A DNA stretch of 64,000 bases from Marinobacter profundi (GCF_002744715.1 NZ_KZ319374.1:1-64000); one strand, 5' to 3'; positions 26,601-36,209 are shown, counted from the first letter of the stretch. The notes: generated by a model not told the origin, from the letters alone. Program-made: numbers and translations.

Positions 26601-28163
26601 ATGGCCAAAAACCAAGGTTTTCTGGACTCTCTGCTGACCAGCCCCTCCACGGAACGTTACCGTATTGGTATCAGTCTGCTGTTCCTGCTCGGGATCTGGT
26701 TGTTCGTGGCTCAGCAGGCCGCAGGCCTCTCCGGCGGCATGTTGCTGGCGGCGGCTGCCGTTATCGGTGGCTATATGGCCATCAACATCGGCGCCAACGA
26801 CGTCGCCAACAATGTCGGGCCGGCGGTGGGTTCCGGTGCGCTGTCCCTGGGTGGGGCGGTGCTGATCGCGGCCGTTTTCGAAGCCGGTGGCGCACTGATC
26901 GCCGGTGGCGATGTGGTGTCGACCATCAAGGGCGGCATCATCGATGCCGGCGACCTGTCCGACACCGCAACCTTTGTCTGGCTGATGACGGCGGCGTTGC
27001 TGGCTGGCGCGTTGTGGCTCAACCTGGCGACCTGGATGGGGGCTCCGGTTTCCACCACCCATTCGATTGTGGGTGGCGTGCTCGGGGCGGGGATCGCAGC
27101 GGGCGGCTGGGGCATTGCCGACTGGGGGGTGATGGCCAAGATCGTCGCCAGCTGGGTGATTTCGCCGGTGATGGGCGGTGTACTGGCGGCCATTTTCCTG
27201 TTTGCCATCAAGAAGACCGTGCTGTACCGGGACAATGTGGTGCCTGCGGCGCGGATTTTCGTGCCCTGGCTGGTGGCCATCATGGCCTGGGCCTTCGGTA
27301 CCTACCTGATGGTCAAGGGCGTCAAGAAGGTCGTCAAGGTGGACTTTACCGAAGCGCTGCTGATCGGGCTGGCGCTGGCGGCGATGGTGTTCTTCGCCAT
27401 GCGGAGCCTGGTCGGACGTCGCGCAGCCACCATGGAGAACAGCTCCGCCGGTGTTAACTCGCTGTTTACCTGGCCGCTGATCTTTGCCGCCGCGCTGCTG
27501 AGTTTTGCCCATGGCGCCAACGACGTTGCCAACGCCATCGGCCCGCTGGCAGCAATTAACGATGCCCTGAGCGCCGGTGCGGTGGTGACCGCTGCCAAGA
27601 TTCCGTTGTGGGTCATGCTGGTGGGCGCCCTCGGACTGGCAGTCGGTTTGATGTTGTTCGGTCCACGACTGATCAAGACTGTGGGCAGCGAGATCACCGA
27701 GCTCGACAAGACCCGGGCCTTCTGTATTGCCCTGTCGGCGGCACTGACGGTGATTATTGCGTCTCAGCTTGGCCTGCCGGTCAGTTCCACCCACATTGCG
27801 ATTGGTGGCGTATTCGGCGTCGGCTTCCTGCGCGAATACCTGAAGTCCAACTACGCGACCCAGCTGCACAACATCATTGAGAAACATGATGAGGAAGAGC
27901 GGAAGCGTCTGCAGCCGTTTCTCGATGATTTCCGCAATGCTTCAGTGGAGGAAATGGAGAGCCTGCTGAAGAAGGCCAAGAAGAACAAGAACAATGTTCC
28001 GCTGTCCAAGTCCGAGCGCAAGCGGCTGAAAAAGATCTATCGGGAAGAAATGGTCAAGCGGTCACACCTGACACGGATCGTGGCGGCCTGGATTATCACG
28101 GTGCCTGCGTCGGCGATCATGGCTGCGATTCTGTTCTTCACGCTGCGCGGGTTGCTGCTCTGA
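26601..28163 (+). CDS. pit: PiT-family inorganic phosphate transporter
   Basis: A 520-residue inner membrane H+- or metal-phosphate symporter. The two diagnostic repeats are NIGANDVANNVGPAVGSGAL (about 63-82) and HGANDVANAIGPLAAI (about 303-318). Each half has several helices and the APVSTTHSI/LPVSSTHIAI motif. A long charged cytosolic insert (EKHDEEERKRLQPF onward, about 428-495) precedes the last helix; longer than in E. coli PitA, it is seen in many marine PiT proteins. No Pho box was recognised upstream, in keeping with constitutive Pit systems. Confidence 0.93.
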   Translation: MAKNQGFLDSLLTSPSTERYRIGISLLFLLGIWLFVAQQAAGLSGGMLLAAAAVIGGYMAINIGANDVANNVGPAVGSGALSLGGAVLIAAVFEAGGALIAGGDVVSTIKGGIIDAGDLSDTATFVWLMTAALLAGALWLNLATWMGAPVSTTHSIVGGVLGAGIAAGGWGIADWGVMAKIVASWVISPVMGGVLAAIFLFAIKKTVLYRDNVVPAARIFVPWLVAIMAWAFGTYLMVKGVKKVVKVDFTEALLIGLALAAMVFFAMRSLVGRRAATMENSSAGVNSLFTWPLIFAAALLSFAHGANDVANAIGPLAAINDALSAGAVVTAAKIPLWVMLVGALGLAVGLMLFGPRLIKTVGSEITELDKTRAFCIALSAALTVIIASQLGLPVSSTHIAIGGVFGVGFLREYLKSNYATQLHNIIEKHDEEERKRLQPFLDDFRNASVEEMESLLKKAKKNKNNVPLSKSERKRLKKIYREEMVKRSHLTRIVAAWIITVPASAIMAAILFFTLRGLLL

Positions 28164-28271
28164 CCGGCTGTTCCGGCAGGACTGGCCGTCAGCCGGAGGC
28201 TTGCTCCATACTATAGCTATTGAAACCGGGGCCAGGTGGCCCCGGGTTGCCAACTGATCCGGGGAGTAACG

Positions 28272-28538
28272 ATGAGCACAGCAGCAGAAAGCCGCCAGGC
28301 CAAGGTAATTGACGAACTCAGGGTGTTTATCAAGAAGGTGTTGAGTGACCCGACAATTGCGGTCAAATCTGTGGAGATTGCCCGCAAGTTTCGGGATCAG
28401 CCGGGCTCGGACGAACTGATTGCACGGGAAATCAGTGCCAATACCACCATCCGGATTCCGGAAAACTGGAGTGACGCAGATCGCATGTTCCTCGACATTC
28501 TGCACGAGGTGCTGGACGACGAGGCCGCATTGTACTGA
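28272..28538 (+). CDS. Small conserved-type protein of unknown function
   Basis: An 88-residue soluble protein with an acidic C-terminus. ATG 28272 with GGGGAG 6 nt upstream is clearly preferred to earlier in-frame starts. Residues 10-60 look helical (IDELRVFIKKVLSDP, KSVEIARKFRDQPG). The end NWSDADRMFLDILHEVLDDE is helical and acidic. I do not recognise the family. It follows the PiT gene by 108 nt, separated by a GC-rich hairpin (28227-28243), and ends at a shared terminator. Confidence 0.6.
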   Translation: MSTAAESRQAKVIDELRVFIKKVLSDPTIAVKSVEIARKFRDQPGSDELIAREISANTTIRIPENWSDADRMFLDILHEVLDDEAALY

Positions 28539-28561
28539 CCGGTTAACGAAATAATGCAGGC

Positions 28562-28596
28562 AACGGCGGGGCTGGTTTAACCACCCCGCCGTTTTT
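28562..28596. terminator. Bidirectional intrinsic terminator between small protein and panP
   Basis: Stem CGGCGGGG/CCCCGCCG (28564-28571 with 28584-28591) followed by five T on the plus strand. The two flanking genes converge on it. Confidence 0.75.
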
Positions 28597-28599
28597 GGT

Positions 28600-30276
28600 T
28601 CAGGCGCGTTTGTTGGTCAGCGCCTGGCCGGCAAGGATGCTGTTGGCGGTCTGGGTCAGGATGGCCATTTCATCGGCTGCCTCAGGGTCCGCGGCGAGCA
28701 GGCGTTGCTCCTCCAGGATATCCGCCAGGATTTCCTGGGTGGTCAGCGGGTTGGCCAGTACCACCCGGAACACGATGCAGGGGAAGTGGTTGTAACGCGC
28801 CGGTTCGAGCCGCGTCCGTGAGACAAACGCCTTGCCCCGCTCCCGTTGGGTTTTCTGAATGAACTTGGTGATCCGGTTCAGGCAGGTATTGAGCTTCTCG
28901 GCCTGTGCCGGGTCGGCCATGGCAAAGGCGCGCTGGACTTCCTCGGGGCAGTAACGATAGGTGAGGATGTTCAGCTCCGGCCGGGTGACCAATTCGAAGT
29001 CCGGCTGGCTGTCGATCAGCGCCGCAAAGGTGCGGGCTTTATCGATACCCTGGTCGATCAGGATTTCATAGCCTTCCCGCGCCAGGATCTTGAGCCCGGA
29101 CTGGATCAGCATCGCCATTCCGGGCCGTGAGCCTTCCAGGGTGGTGCTGCCCAGGTCCCGCGATCCCTTGCGGATAATGTACTGGGCGTGGTGTTCCACG
29201 GCGCTGGCCAGGCTCGGGTCGCGGAACACCACCAGGCCGACGCCCATCGGGACGTAAAGCTGTTTGTGGGCGTCAAAGGTGACCGAATCCGCCTTCTCGA
29301 TACCCTTCATCAGGTGGCGATGCTGGCGGGAAAACAGGGTGGGGCCGCCCCAGGCCGCATCCACGTGATAATGGGCGCCAAACTCCCGGGCAATGTCAGC
29401 CATGGCCTCGAGCGGATCGACATTGCCGGTTTCGGTGGTGCCGGCGATGCCGCAGATGGCCATCACCTTGATTTTCTGTTTCTGCAGTTCCAGGCACTTG
29501 TCCCGCAGGGCATCAACCTGAATACGGTTGTCGTCGTCGGTATCCACGGCTACCAGGGCGTCGCGCCCCAGCCCCAGGACATCCGCCGCCTTGCGCAGGG
29601 AATAGTGGCCGCGGCGGGAGACCAGGATGGCGGCACCTTCGTAGCCATAGTAGCGCAGGGCGCGGAACAGGCCTTCCTGGTGAATGCCGCGGAAGCTGCC
29701 TTCTGCCGGGAAGGCGCGGTTGCGGGCAACCCAGAGGGCGGTCAGGTTGGCAATGGTGCCACCGGAACACATGGCCCCCAGGGCGTGACGGGGATCATGC
29801 ATCCACTTGCGATAGAACGCGCCGTCCTGCTGGTACACCAGGCGATGAATCATGCCCAGTACCTGACGCTCCATGGGCGTAAAGGCCTTGGAGGTTTCCG
29901 TTTTTACCAGGTTCTGGTTAAGCGCAATCATGATCTTCGACAGCGGCAGCATGAAATAGGGCAGCGCTGACGTCATGTGGCCGATGAAACTGGGAGACGC
30001 GGTATGGACGGAGTTGGCCACCAGGTTGTCGAGCAGGAACTGGGCCTGCTCGGAGACAAAGATCGGCTTCTCGGGAATGGCGTAGTCGGAGAAGTACTTC
30101 TCCACATCGCTAAGGTCCCGCTCCACTGCCACGATGTGTTCCTGGAGGAACCCGGCAAGGTTGCGGGAAATGTCCTGGTCAATCCGGCTGAGGGTCGACT
30201 CCGGTGCCTCGGGTACGGTGAATACCCGATACATGGCCTCGACCGAGGCCTGAGCATATTTTTTTTTACCGGTCAT
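28600..30276 (-). CDS. panP: PLP-dependent aspartate 1-decarboxylase PanP (glutamate decarboxylase-like)
   Basis: A 558-residue group II PLP decarboxylase. The cofactor Lys is in TFDAHKQLYVPMG, and SGGTIANLTALWVARNR and HVDAAWGGPTLFS are the phosphate- and ring-binding motifs. Length and sequence style match PanP, which replaces PanD in making beta-alanine for pantothenate in Vibrio, Marinobacter and relatives. Glutamate decarboxylase is the alternative. ATG 30276 is chosen over the GTG at 30285. The N-terminus has GKKKY encoded by nine consecutive A residues, a possible slippage site. The 30286-30505 gap upstream contains no gene. Confidence 0.85.
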   Translation of the reverse strand: MTGKKKYAQASVEAMYRVFTVPEAPESTLSRIDQDISRNLAGFLQEHIVAVERDLSDVEKYFSDYAIPEKPIFVSEQAQFLLDNLVANSVHTASPSFIGHMTSALPYFMLPLSKIMIALNQNLVKTETSKAFTPMERQVLGMIHRLVYQQDGAFYRKWMHDPRHALGAMCSGGTIANLTALWVARNRAFPAEGSFRGIHQEGLFRALRYYGYEGAAILVSRRGHYSLRKAADVLGLGRDALVAVDTDDDNRIQVDALRDKCLELQKQKIKVMAICGIAGTTETGNVDPLEAMADIAREFGAHYHVDAAWGGPTLFSRQHRHLMKGIEKADSVTFDAHKQLYVPMGVGLVVFRDPSLASAVEHHAQYIIRKGSRDLGSTTLEGSRPGMAMLIQSGLKILAREGYEILIDQGIDKARTFAALIDSQPDFELVTRPELNILTYRYCPEEVQRAFAMADPAQAEKLNTCLNRITKFIQKTQRERGKAFVSRTRLEPARYNHFPCIVFRVVLANPLTTQEILADILEEQRLLAADPEAADEMAILTQTANSILAGQALTNKRA

Positions 30277-30505
30277 AGGCGCCACACTGATTCAGTGGTA
30301 TCCCGGCGGGCCGTACCCGGCTGCCCGACGGACAATGTTACTTGCGGTGATTCCTTACCGACTGAGGGGTGAGTCTGGCACATTACCGGGAAATTGGTAC
30401 GGCCCAGCCCCTGAGGTTTCCTTGAGGTCGCGTAGTATACGGTGTCACAGGAATGTGTACCACAGCGAAACTGAGTTTCAGCATGGTGGCAGATTCGCCT
30501 TTGGC

Positions 30506-30844
30506 TCACAGCAGTTCCCGCTGAACCTCCAGAATGGCCGCATCGATCTTTTCCTCAATGGCCTTTTCAATCAGATCCAGACGCTGGCTAATCAGCTGTG
30601 AGGAGGTGCCGAGCACGGCGATGGTCCAGGTTGCACAATCCAGTGCCTCCAGGTCGGCGGTTTCGGCCACCGCCACATCGGGTTCTTTGCCCCAAAGCAC
30701 CCGCAGGGGCGCAAATACTTTCCGTTTGGCCTTGAGGTCGTCACAACCATACAGCTGGAAGTGCAGGGTGAGCACGCCGATATGGGGGGTGATTGCGGGA
30801 TGTTGACGGGGCTCTGCCAGTAACCGCCGCAGGGTATCAGACAT
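30506..30844 (-). CDS. DUF503 family protein
   Basis: A 112-residue protein with HIGVLTLHFQLYGCDDLKAKRKVFAPLRV, the recognisable start of the DUF503/YlxP fold, a small ferredoxin-like alpha/beta protein. The central VAVAETADLEALDCATWTIAVLG and the helical C-terminus (SQRLDLIEKAIEEKI) complete the fold. Members of this family sit near ribosome maturation genes in Firmicutes, but the function is unknown. Here it stands between panP and the acyl-CoA dehydrogenase gene, all on the minus strand. A strong GC hairpin (CTGCCGCC/GGCGGCAG, about 30867-30890) lies just upstream. Confidence 0.8.
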   Translation of the reverse strand: MSDTLRRLLAEPRQHPAITPHIGVLTLHFQLYGCDDLKAKRKVFAPLRVLWGKEPDVAVAETADLEALDCATWTIAVLGTSSQLISQRLDLIEKAIEEKIDAAILEVQRELL

Positions 30845-30907
30845 ACTTTCGGGCTCGTTTCAGGAGGCTGCCGCCTGCGGGAGGCGGCAGCAAGGGTCGA
30901 TTGAACC

Positions 30908-32614
30908 TCAGTCTACTACAGGTGTGGCGCGCTGGATAATGGCCTTCGGGTTGATGCCCCGGGGCAGGTTGCCGTAGTTCTGGCCCCCGTTGTGTTGCAG
31001 GCGTGAAGCACAGTAGGCATCGGCGACTTCCGCCGGCGCATTGCGCAGCAACAGGGCCCCCTGCATCAGGACTGCCAGGCGATCGACCAGGTTACGGGCA
31101 CGGTACTGCAGCTCGCCGGTATCGGCGAAGTCGTTTTGCAGCTGGGCCAGGAAGCGGTCAAAGTGCGGGTTAGCGCCGCGGGCTTCGCTGGCTTCCCGGA
31201 AGAAGGCGTCCAGCGCTTCCGGTTCCCGCTGCAGAACCCGCAGGGTATCGAGGCACTGCACGTTGCCGCTGCCTTCCCAGATGGCATTGACCGGCGACTC
31301 GCGGAACAGTCGCGGCAGGATGCAATCTTCCATCACGCCGCTGCCACCGATGCACTCCATGGCTTCGTACGCGTGATTCGGGGTACGTTTGCAGATCCAG
31401 TACTTGCCGACCGGGGTAGCCAGCCGGGCCAGTAGCCGTTCGTGTTCCAGATGCTGGTTGTCGAGGGCGCGGGCTACCCGCATGGTGTAGGCCAGCGCCG
31501 CTTCGCTTTCCAGCGCCAGGTCGGCCAGCACGTTTTGCATCAGCGGCTGGGTACTGAGCCGCTGGCCAAAGGCACTGCGGTGGCGGCAGTGATGCAGGGC
31601 CTGGGCAGCCGCCTGGCGCATACCCGCTGCGCTGCCGATCATGCAGTCAAAACGGGTCATCGCGACCATTTCAATAATAGTCGGCACCCCACGGCCTTCC
31701 TCTCCAACCATCCACGCCAGGGCACCTCGCAGTTCGACTTCGCTGGAGGCGTTGGCGACGTTCCCCATCTTGTTTTTCAGGCGCTGCACCTGCCAGGGGT
31801 TCTTGCTGCCATCCGGGCACCAGCGCGGCATCAGGAAGCAGGACAGTCCGCTCTCGGTCTGGGCGAGAACCAGGAAGGCGTCACACATCGGAGCTGAGAC
31901 GAACCACTTGTGGCCGACCAGTTCGTAAGCCTGGCCGGGCCCCGGCTGACCAACCGGCCAGGCGCGGGTCGAGTTGGCGCGGACATCGCTGCCACCCTGT
32001 TTCTCGGTCATTGCCATGCCGATGGTGACCGACCCCTTGTCTGCGTCGGGAAGGTTACGGGCATCGTAGCTGTTGGCCAGAATCCGGCCCTCCCAGGCCG
32101 CTGCGAGTTCCGGTTGCTTGCGGATGGACGGGATGGCGGCGAAGGTCATGGTGACCGGGCAGCAGTGGGCGGCCTCGACCTGGGAGTGCATATAGTATTT
32201 TGCTGCCCGCTCGACGTGTGCCCCGGCCCGGGGTGCGGTCCAGGGGCTGCTGTGCAGGCCCTGTTCGAAGGCCCGCGTCATCAGTTGGTGGTAAGCGGGG
32301 TGGAAGTTGACCTGGTCGATGCGGTGGCCGAAGCGGTCATGGCTGTGAAACACCGGCTTGTTTTCATTGGCAAGAAAGCCGAGTTCGATGGATTCGGCGG
32401 TGCCGCACAGGGCGCCGAAACGGTCCAGCCCCGCCTCGGCCCAGTCGGCGCCTTCGCGCCGGACGGCCTCCTGCAGGGCGCGGTCTTGCAGGTACAGGTT
32501 GTAGTTTTCGAGGGCCGGTGGCTGGTTCACCACTTCGTGGGTTACCGCAAGGTAGCGGTCAGAGGCCTCGGTAGAGCGGGCTTCAGTATCCGGTGAGGGC
32601 TGACGGGCATTCAT
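30908..32614 (-). CDS. AidB-like acyl-CoA dehydrogenase
   Basis: A 568-residue flavoprotein of the AidB branch of acyl-CoA dehydrogenases, longer than ordinary members (about 380-400). It has KQGGSDVRANSTRA, the FAD-binding GHKWFVSAPMCDAFLVLAQ region, and the AidB signature EGSGNVQCLDTLRVLQRE near the C-terminus. E. coli AidB protects DNA against alkylation; other members are believed to oxidise acyl-CoAs. ATG 32614 with AGGAG 6 nt upstream is chosen over 32650. It begins 2 nt after the stop of the TetR gene, so the pair forms an operon and the regulator probably controls it. Confidence 0.88.
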   Translation of the reverse strand: MNARQPSPDTEARSTEASDRYLAVTHEVVNQPPALENYNLYLQDRALQEAVRREGADWAEAGLDRFGALCGTAESIELGFLANENKPVFHSHDRFGHRIDQVNFHPAYHQLMTRAFEQGLHSSPWTAPRAGAHVERAAKYYMHSQVEAAHCCPVTMTFAAIPSIRKQPELAAAWEGRILANSYDARNLPDADKGSVTIGMAMTEKQGGSDVRANSTRAWPVGQPGPGQAYELVGHKWFVSAPMCDAFLVLAQTESGLSCFLMPRWCPDGSKNPWQVQRLKNKMGNVANASSEVELRGALAWMVGEEGRGVPTIIEMVAMTRFDCMIGSAAGMRQAAAQALHHCRHRSAFGQRLSTQPLMQNVLADLALESEAALAYTMRVARALDNQHLEHERLLARLATPVGKYWICKRTPNHAYEAMECIGGSGVMEDCILPRLFRESPVNAIWEGSGNVQCLDTLRVLQREPEALDAFFREASEARGANPHFDRFLAQLQNDFADTGELQYRARNLVDRLAVLMQGALLLRNAPAEVADAYCASRLQHNGGQNYGNLPRGINPKAIIQRATPVVD

Positions 32615-32616
32615 GG

Positions 32617-33261
32617 TTATCTCCTGATGCCGGTCAACCCCTGCATGCAAAAATGGATGATGGTGTCGACCAGCGATTTGTCAGTGACTGCTTGCGGATT
32701 CCCGTTGCCGTTCCGCGTCATCTCCAGATGGCCGGGGGACAACGGTCCCACCAGGCTTTCTGCTATGGCGCCGACCAGGCAGGTACTGCTGAGCCGGGCA
32801 TCCTGGGCCGGGATCGAGTTGTCCGCGATTCCTTCCTTTATGGCTTTTTCAAACAGGTCGGCATAGGCCCTGCGATATTGCAGGCGCTCCGTTTCCACCC
32901 GCGGATCGACCGGCTCTGCGATCAACGCCCAGGCCATCACAGGTCCCCGCAGGGCGCGGTCGGCAAACCGCCGCAGGGCTGCTTCGAGGCGAGCAGCGGC
33001 CGGACCCGCGCCGGCAAGTGCCTCGGCGACCTTATCGACCTCGCGCTGGGTGGCTAGCCGGAAAATTTCCGCAAACAACTCCTCCTTCGAGTCGAAATAG
33101 CGATAAATGGTTCCGGTGGCTATGCCGGCACGGCTGGCTACCGCGGTGATCTGGGCGCTGCGGAAACCGCCTTCGGCAACGCACGCATAGGCGCATTCCA
33201 GGATGCGGTTGCGGGCCTCCTGCTTCCGCTGGCGCACTTTTTCGGTTTCCCGATAGGCCAT
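32617..33261 (-). CDS. TetR family transcriptional regulator
   Basis: A 214-residue repressor. The N-terminal helix-turn-helix (about 20-60) reads ITAVASRAGIATGTIYRYFDSKEELFAE, a textbook TetR DNA-binding domain. The C-terminal ligand domain has aromatic/hydrophobic helices. It is co-transcribed with the AidB-like dehydrogenase, so an acyl-CoA or fatty acid inducer is a reasonable guess. A dyad TGAAT-N4-ATTCA lies 20 nt upstream of the ATG and is the likely operator. Confidence 0.92.
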   Translation of the reverse strand: MAYRETEKVRQRKQEARNRILECAYACVAEGGFRSAQITAVASRAGIATGTIYRYFDSKEELFAEIFRLATQREVDKVAEALAGAGPAAARLEAALRRFADRALRGPVMAWALIAEPVDPRVETERLQYRRAYADLFEKAIKEGIADNSIPAQDARLSSTCLVGAIAESLVGPLSPGHLEMTRNGNGNPQAVTDKSLVDTIIHFCMQGLTGIRR

Positions 33262-33278
33262 GCTGACTCCTTGTAAAT

Positions 33279-33298
33279 AAGTGAATCATTATTCATTT
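33279..33298. promoter_or_regulatory. Candidate operator for the TetR/AidB operon
   Basis: Imperfect 20-bp dyad centred on TGAATCATTATTCA (33282-33295), with AA/TT extending the arms. It lies 18-37 nt upstream of the tetR start, where a TetR-type repressor would block transcription. Confidence 0.6.
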
Positions 33299-33368
33299 CT
33301 TGTGTCAACGTAGTAGTGTATCAGCTGATGGTGCGTAACTCATTGTCCTGAAACACACTTAAAGCTTG

Positions 33369-33388
33369 TTACAAAAAATTACAAAAAA
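33369..33388. repeat. Tandem 10-bp repeat TTACAAAAAA (two copies)
   Basis: Two perfect adjacent copies in the 273-bp gap between tetR and the SutA-like gene. A-tracts repeated at one helical turn bend DNA and can act as UP elements. The rest of the gap holds no recognisable gene. Confidence 0.6.
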
Positions 33389-33535
33389 CAGGTTGCCGGG
33401 AAATGGCGTTGAAAACAAAAGCCGATTATAAAGACGCCAAGGTGACGCTATCGCCGCTGTTCACCGAGACAGAGCCAGCATCCTGCGCGGTTGTCCGGGC
33501 TCGTAAGTATAGTGTTCGCTGATGGAGAAAGGCCC

Positions 33536-33757
33536 ATGAGTGAATTCGATGAAAGCAACCTCGAGCAGTCTGGTAACTGGACTGCGGACAACGAGGATAA
33601 TCATTCCATTGCCAGCCGCGCCCGGGTACGCGCCCAGCTGTCGGCTGACATCGAGGCGTTTCTGAATCAGGGTGGCAGAATCCAGGAAGTGGATACCACG
33701 CTGCGTTCGGATGCGCCCCGCAAGGTGGAAGTCGGTTTCAATAACCGCTCCCTCTGA
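33536..33757 (+). CDS. SutA-like small RNA polymerase-associated protein
   Basis: A 73-residue acidic protein. The C-terminal half, EAFLNQGGRIQEVD followed by DAPRKVEV and a basic/polar tail, resembles the conserved tail of Pseudomonas SutA (EEFLARGGKVQEIE, then a DPPKKP motif and SRPI end). SutA binds RNA polymerase and supports transcription during slow growth. The acidic disordered N-terminus also fits, though it is much shorter here. ATG 33536 has GGAG 8 nt upstream; the open frame extends 45 nt further without need. Homology is judged from memory by motif only. A hairpin follows the stop. Confidence 0.5.
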   Translation: MSEFDESNLEQSGNWTADNEDNHSIASRARVRAQLSADIEAFLNQGGRIQEVDTTLRSDAPRKVEVGFNNRSL

Positions 33758-33778
33758 TTTGCCGGGTAAGATTCCGGT

Positions 33779-33799
33779 GGCGGTGGTCTTACCACCGCC
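33779..33799 (+). terminator. Hairpin after the SutA-like gene, possible terminator
   Basis: Perfect stem GGCGGTGGT/ACCACCGCC with a CTT loop. The following tract (GCTTTCGGTTTT) is only moderately T-rich, so termination may be partial. Confidence 0.5.
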
Positions 33800-33950
33800 G
33801 CTTTCGGTTTTCTTGACGGCTGTCCCGCCATTTGCCGTTCTCCTGTTCTATGCTTGACGAGGTCGTGACCGACCGGTTCGCGTCAGTCATGTCCTGTTAC
33901 CGAGTTTGCGTCCGTCATAACATCAAGCCATAACAACAAGAAGCCACATC

Positions 33951-34985
33951 ATGAACCGGAACATTCGTCTGGCCCTGGTGCCACTGCTATTGCTGGCGGT
34001 GTTGTCTGCTGCCATGACCTGGTATCTCGCGTCGACCGCCGGCGGGCCGCCCGCGCCATCGCTGCCGTCAGGTCCCGTCACTGAGACCCTGTCGCGCAAC
34101 GATCTCCCACTGCCCACTGCAGACAAACCGTCGCAACTGGTGCCTGCGGTGGCTGGACTCGTCGTGCCAGCAGAGCTGCCGGCCTCGCTGGATGGTACCT
34201 CGGTACCGCAAGGCTGGGCCCGGGTAGACAGCGCCGGCAATCTGATCCCTACCGCGCAGCTGCGTACCCTGTTCGAGTACTACCTGTCGGCGCTGGGGGA
34301 GGAAACTCTGCCGCAACTGGTGGCCCGAATCCGGCAAGCGCTGGCGGTTCTGGTGGAGCCGGCGCGCCAGCAGGCCATGGAGGTGCTCGCCGGTTACCTG
34401 GATTACAAGCTCGCAGTCAGTGACCTGGAGGCAAGCTACCAGGGGCAGGGGGCAACCGGTGCTGCCGAACTGGCGCGCCGGATGGGAGAAGTGCAGGCGC
34501 TGCGCCGCAGTTTCCTCGACGACCGCACCGCGACCGCGTTTTTTGCCGCCGATGAAGCGGTTGATGAGTTTCAGGTTGCCCGCCTGAGGATCCGGGAAGA
34601 CAGCAATCTGACGGCGGACGAACAGGCCGCAGCAATTGCCCGCGCGGAGCAGGCGTTACCGGCGCCGTTGCGGGAGGCTCGCCAGGCCACCCGGCGTTTT
34701 GCCGACTACGAACGGGTCAAGGCGACCCTGGCCGACGACCCGGAAGCGCTGCGGCGTTATCGGGAGACGGAGTTCGGCGAGGCCGCCGCGAGACGGCTGG
34801 AGCAGGCGGAAGCGGAGCGGGAGGACTGGGGCCGGCGCTGGCAGGCCTACAGCGATGAACGTTCCAGGCTCCAGGCCAGCGGCCTGGCGGCGCCGGAGCT
34901 GGCAGCGGGTATCGAACGCCTGCGGGCGTCGTATTTTCACGGAGCGGAACTGGCGCGGGCTGAAGCCCTCGACTCCATCCGGTGA
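33951..34985 (+). CDS. lifO: Lipase chaperone (lipase-specific foldase)
   Basis: A 344-residue inner-membrane-anchored periplasmic foldase. One N-terminal helix (about 6-28) is followed by a Pro/Ala-rich linker. The minidomain holds SLDGT and LRTLFEYYLSALGEE, the Lif signature; the consensus RxxFDYxLSxxGE is slightly altered here. A long helical arm with many charged residues reaches the C-terminus. Lif proteins fold one cognate secreted lipase, normally encoded directly upstream. No lipase gene is adjacent or elsewhere in the window, so this is an orphan chaperone. hemB follows 157 nt downstream. Confidence 0.87.
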   Translation: MNRNIRLALVPLLLLAVLSAAMTWYLASTAGGPPAPSLPSGPVTETLSRNDLPLPTADKPSQLVPAVAGLVVPAELPASLDGTSVPQGWARVDSAGNLIPTAQLRTLFEYYLSALGEETLPQLVARIRQALAVLVEPARQQAMEVLAGYLDYKLAVSDLEASYQGQGATGAAELARRMGEVQALRRSFLDDRTATAFFAADEAVDEFQVARLRIREDSNLTADEQAAAIARAEQALPAPLREARQATRRFADYERVKATLADDPEALRRYRETEFGEAAARRLEQAEAEREDWGRRWQAYSDERSRLQASGLAAPELAAGIERLRASYFHGAELARAEALDSIR

Positions 34986-36152
<1,167 letters not shown>

Positions 36153-36160
36153 CAAACCGG

Positions 36161-36184
36161 GCGGCCACCGGATCCGGTGGCCGC
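36161..36184 (+). repeat. Perfect 24-bp palindrome between hemB and ppk
   Basis: The entire segment is self-complementary (GCGGCCACCGGA and its reverse complement), so in RNA it forms a very stable hairpin 9 nt after the hemB stop. There is no T-run, so it is more likely an RNA stabiliser or partial attenuator than an intrinsic terminator. Confidence 0.6.
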
Positions 36185-36209
36185 TGAACCTTGCAAGGAA
36201 ACACCAGTA

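Noticed and set aside
26556-27887. A 443-codon minus-strand open frame opposite the PiT gene
   Set aside because: His/Gln/Gly-rich nonsense translation antisense to an unmistakable transporter.
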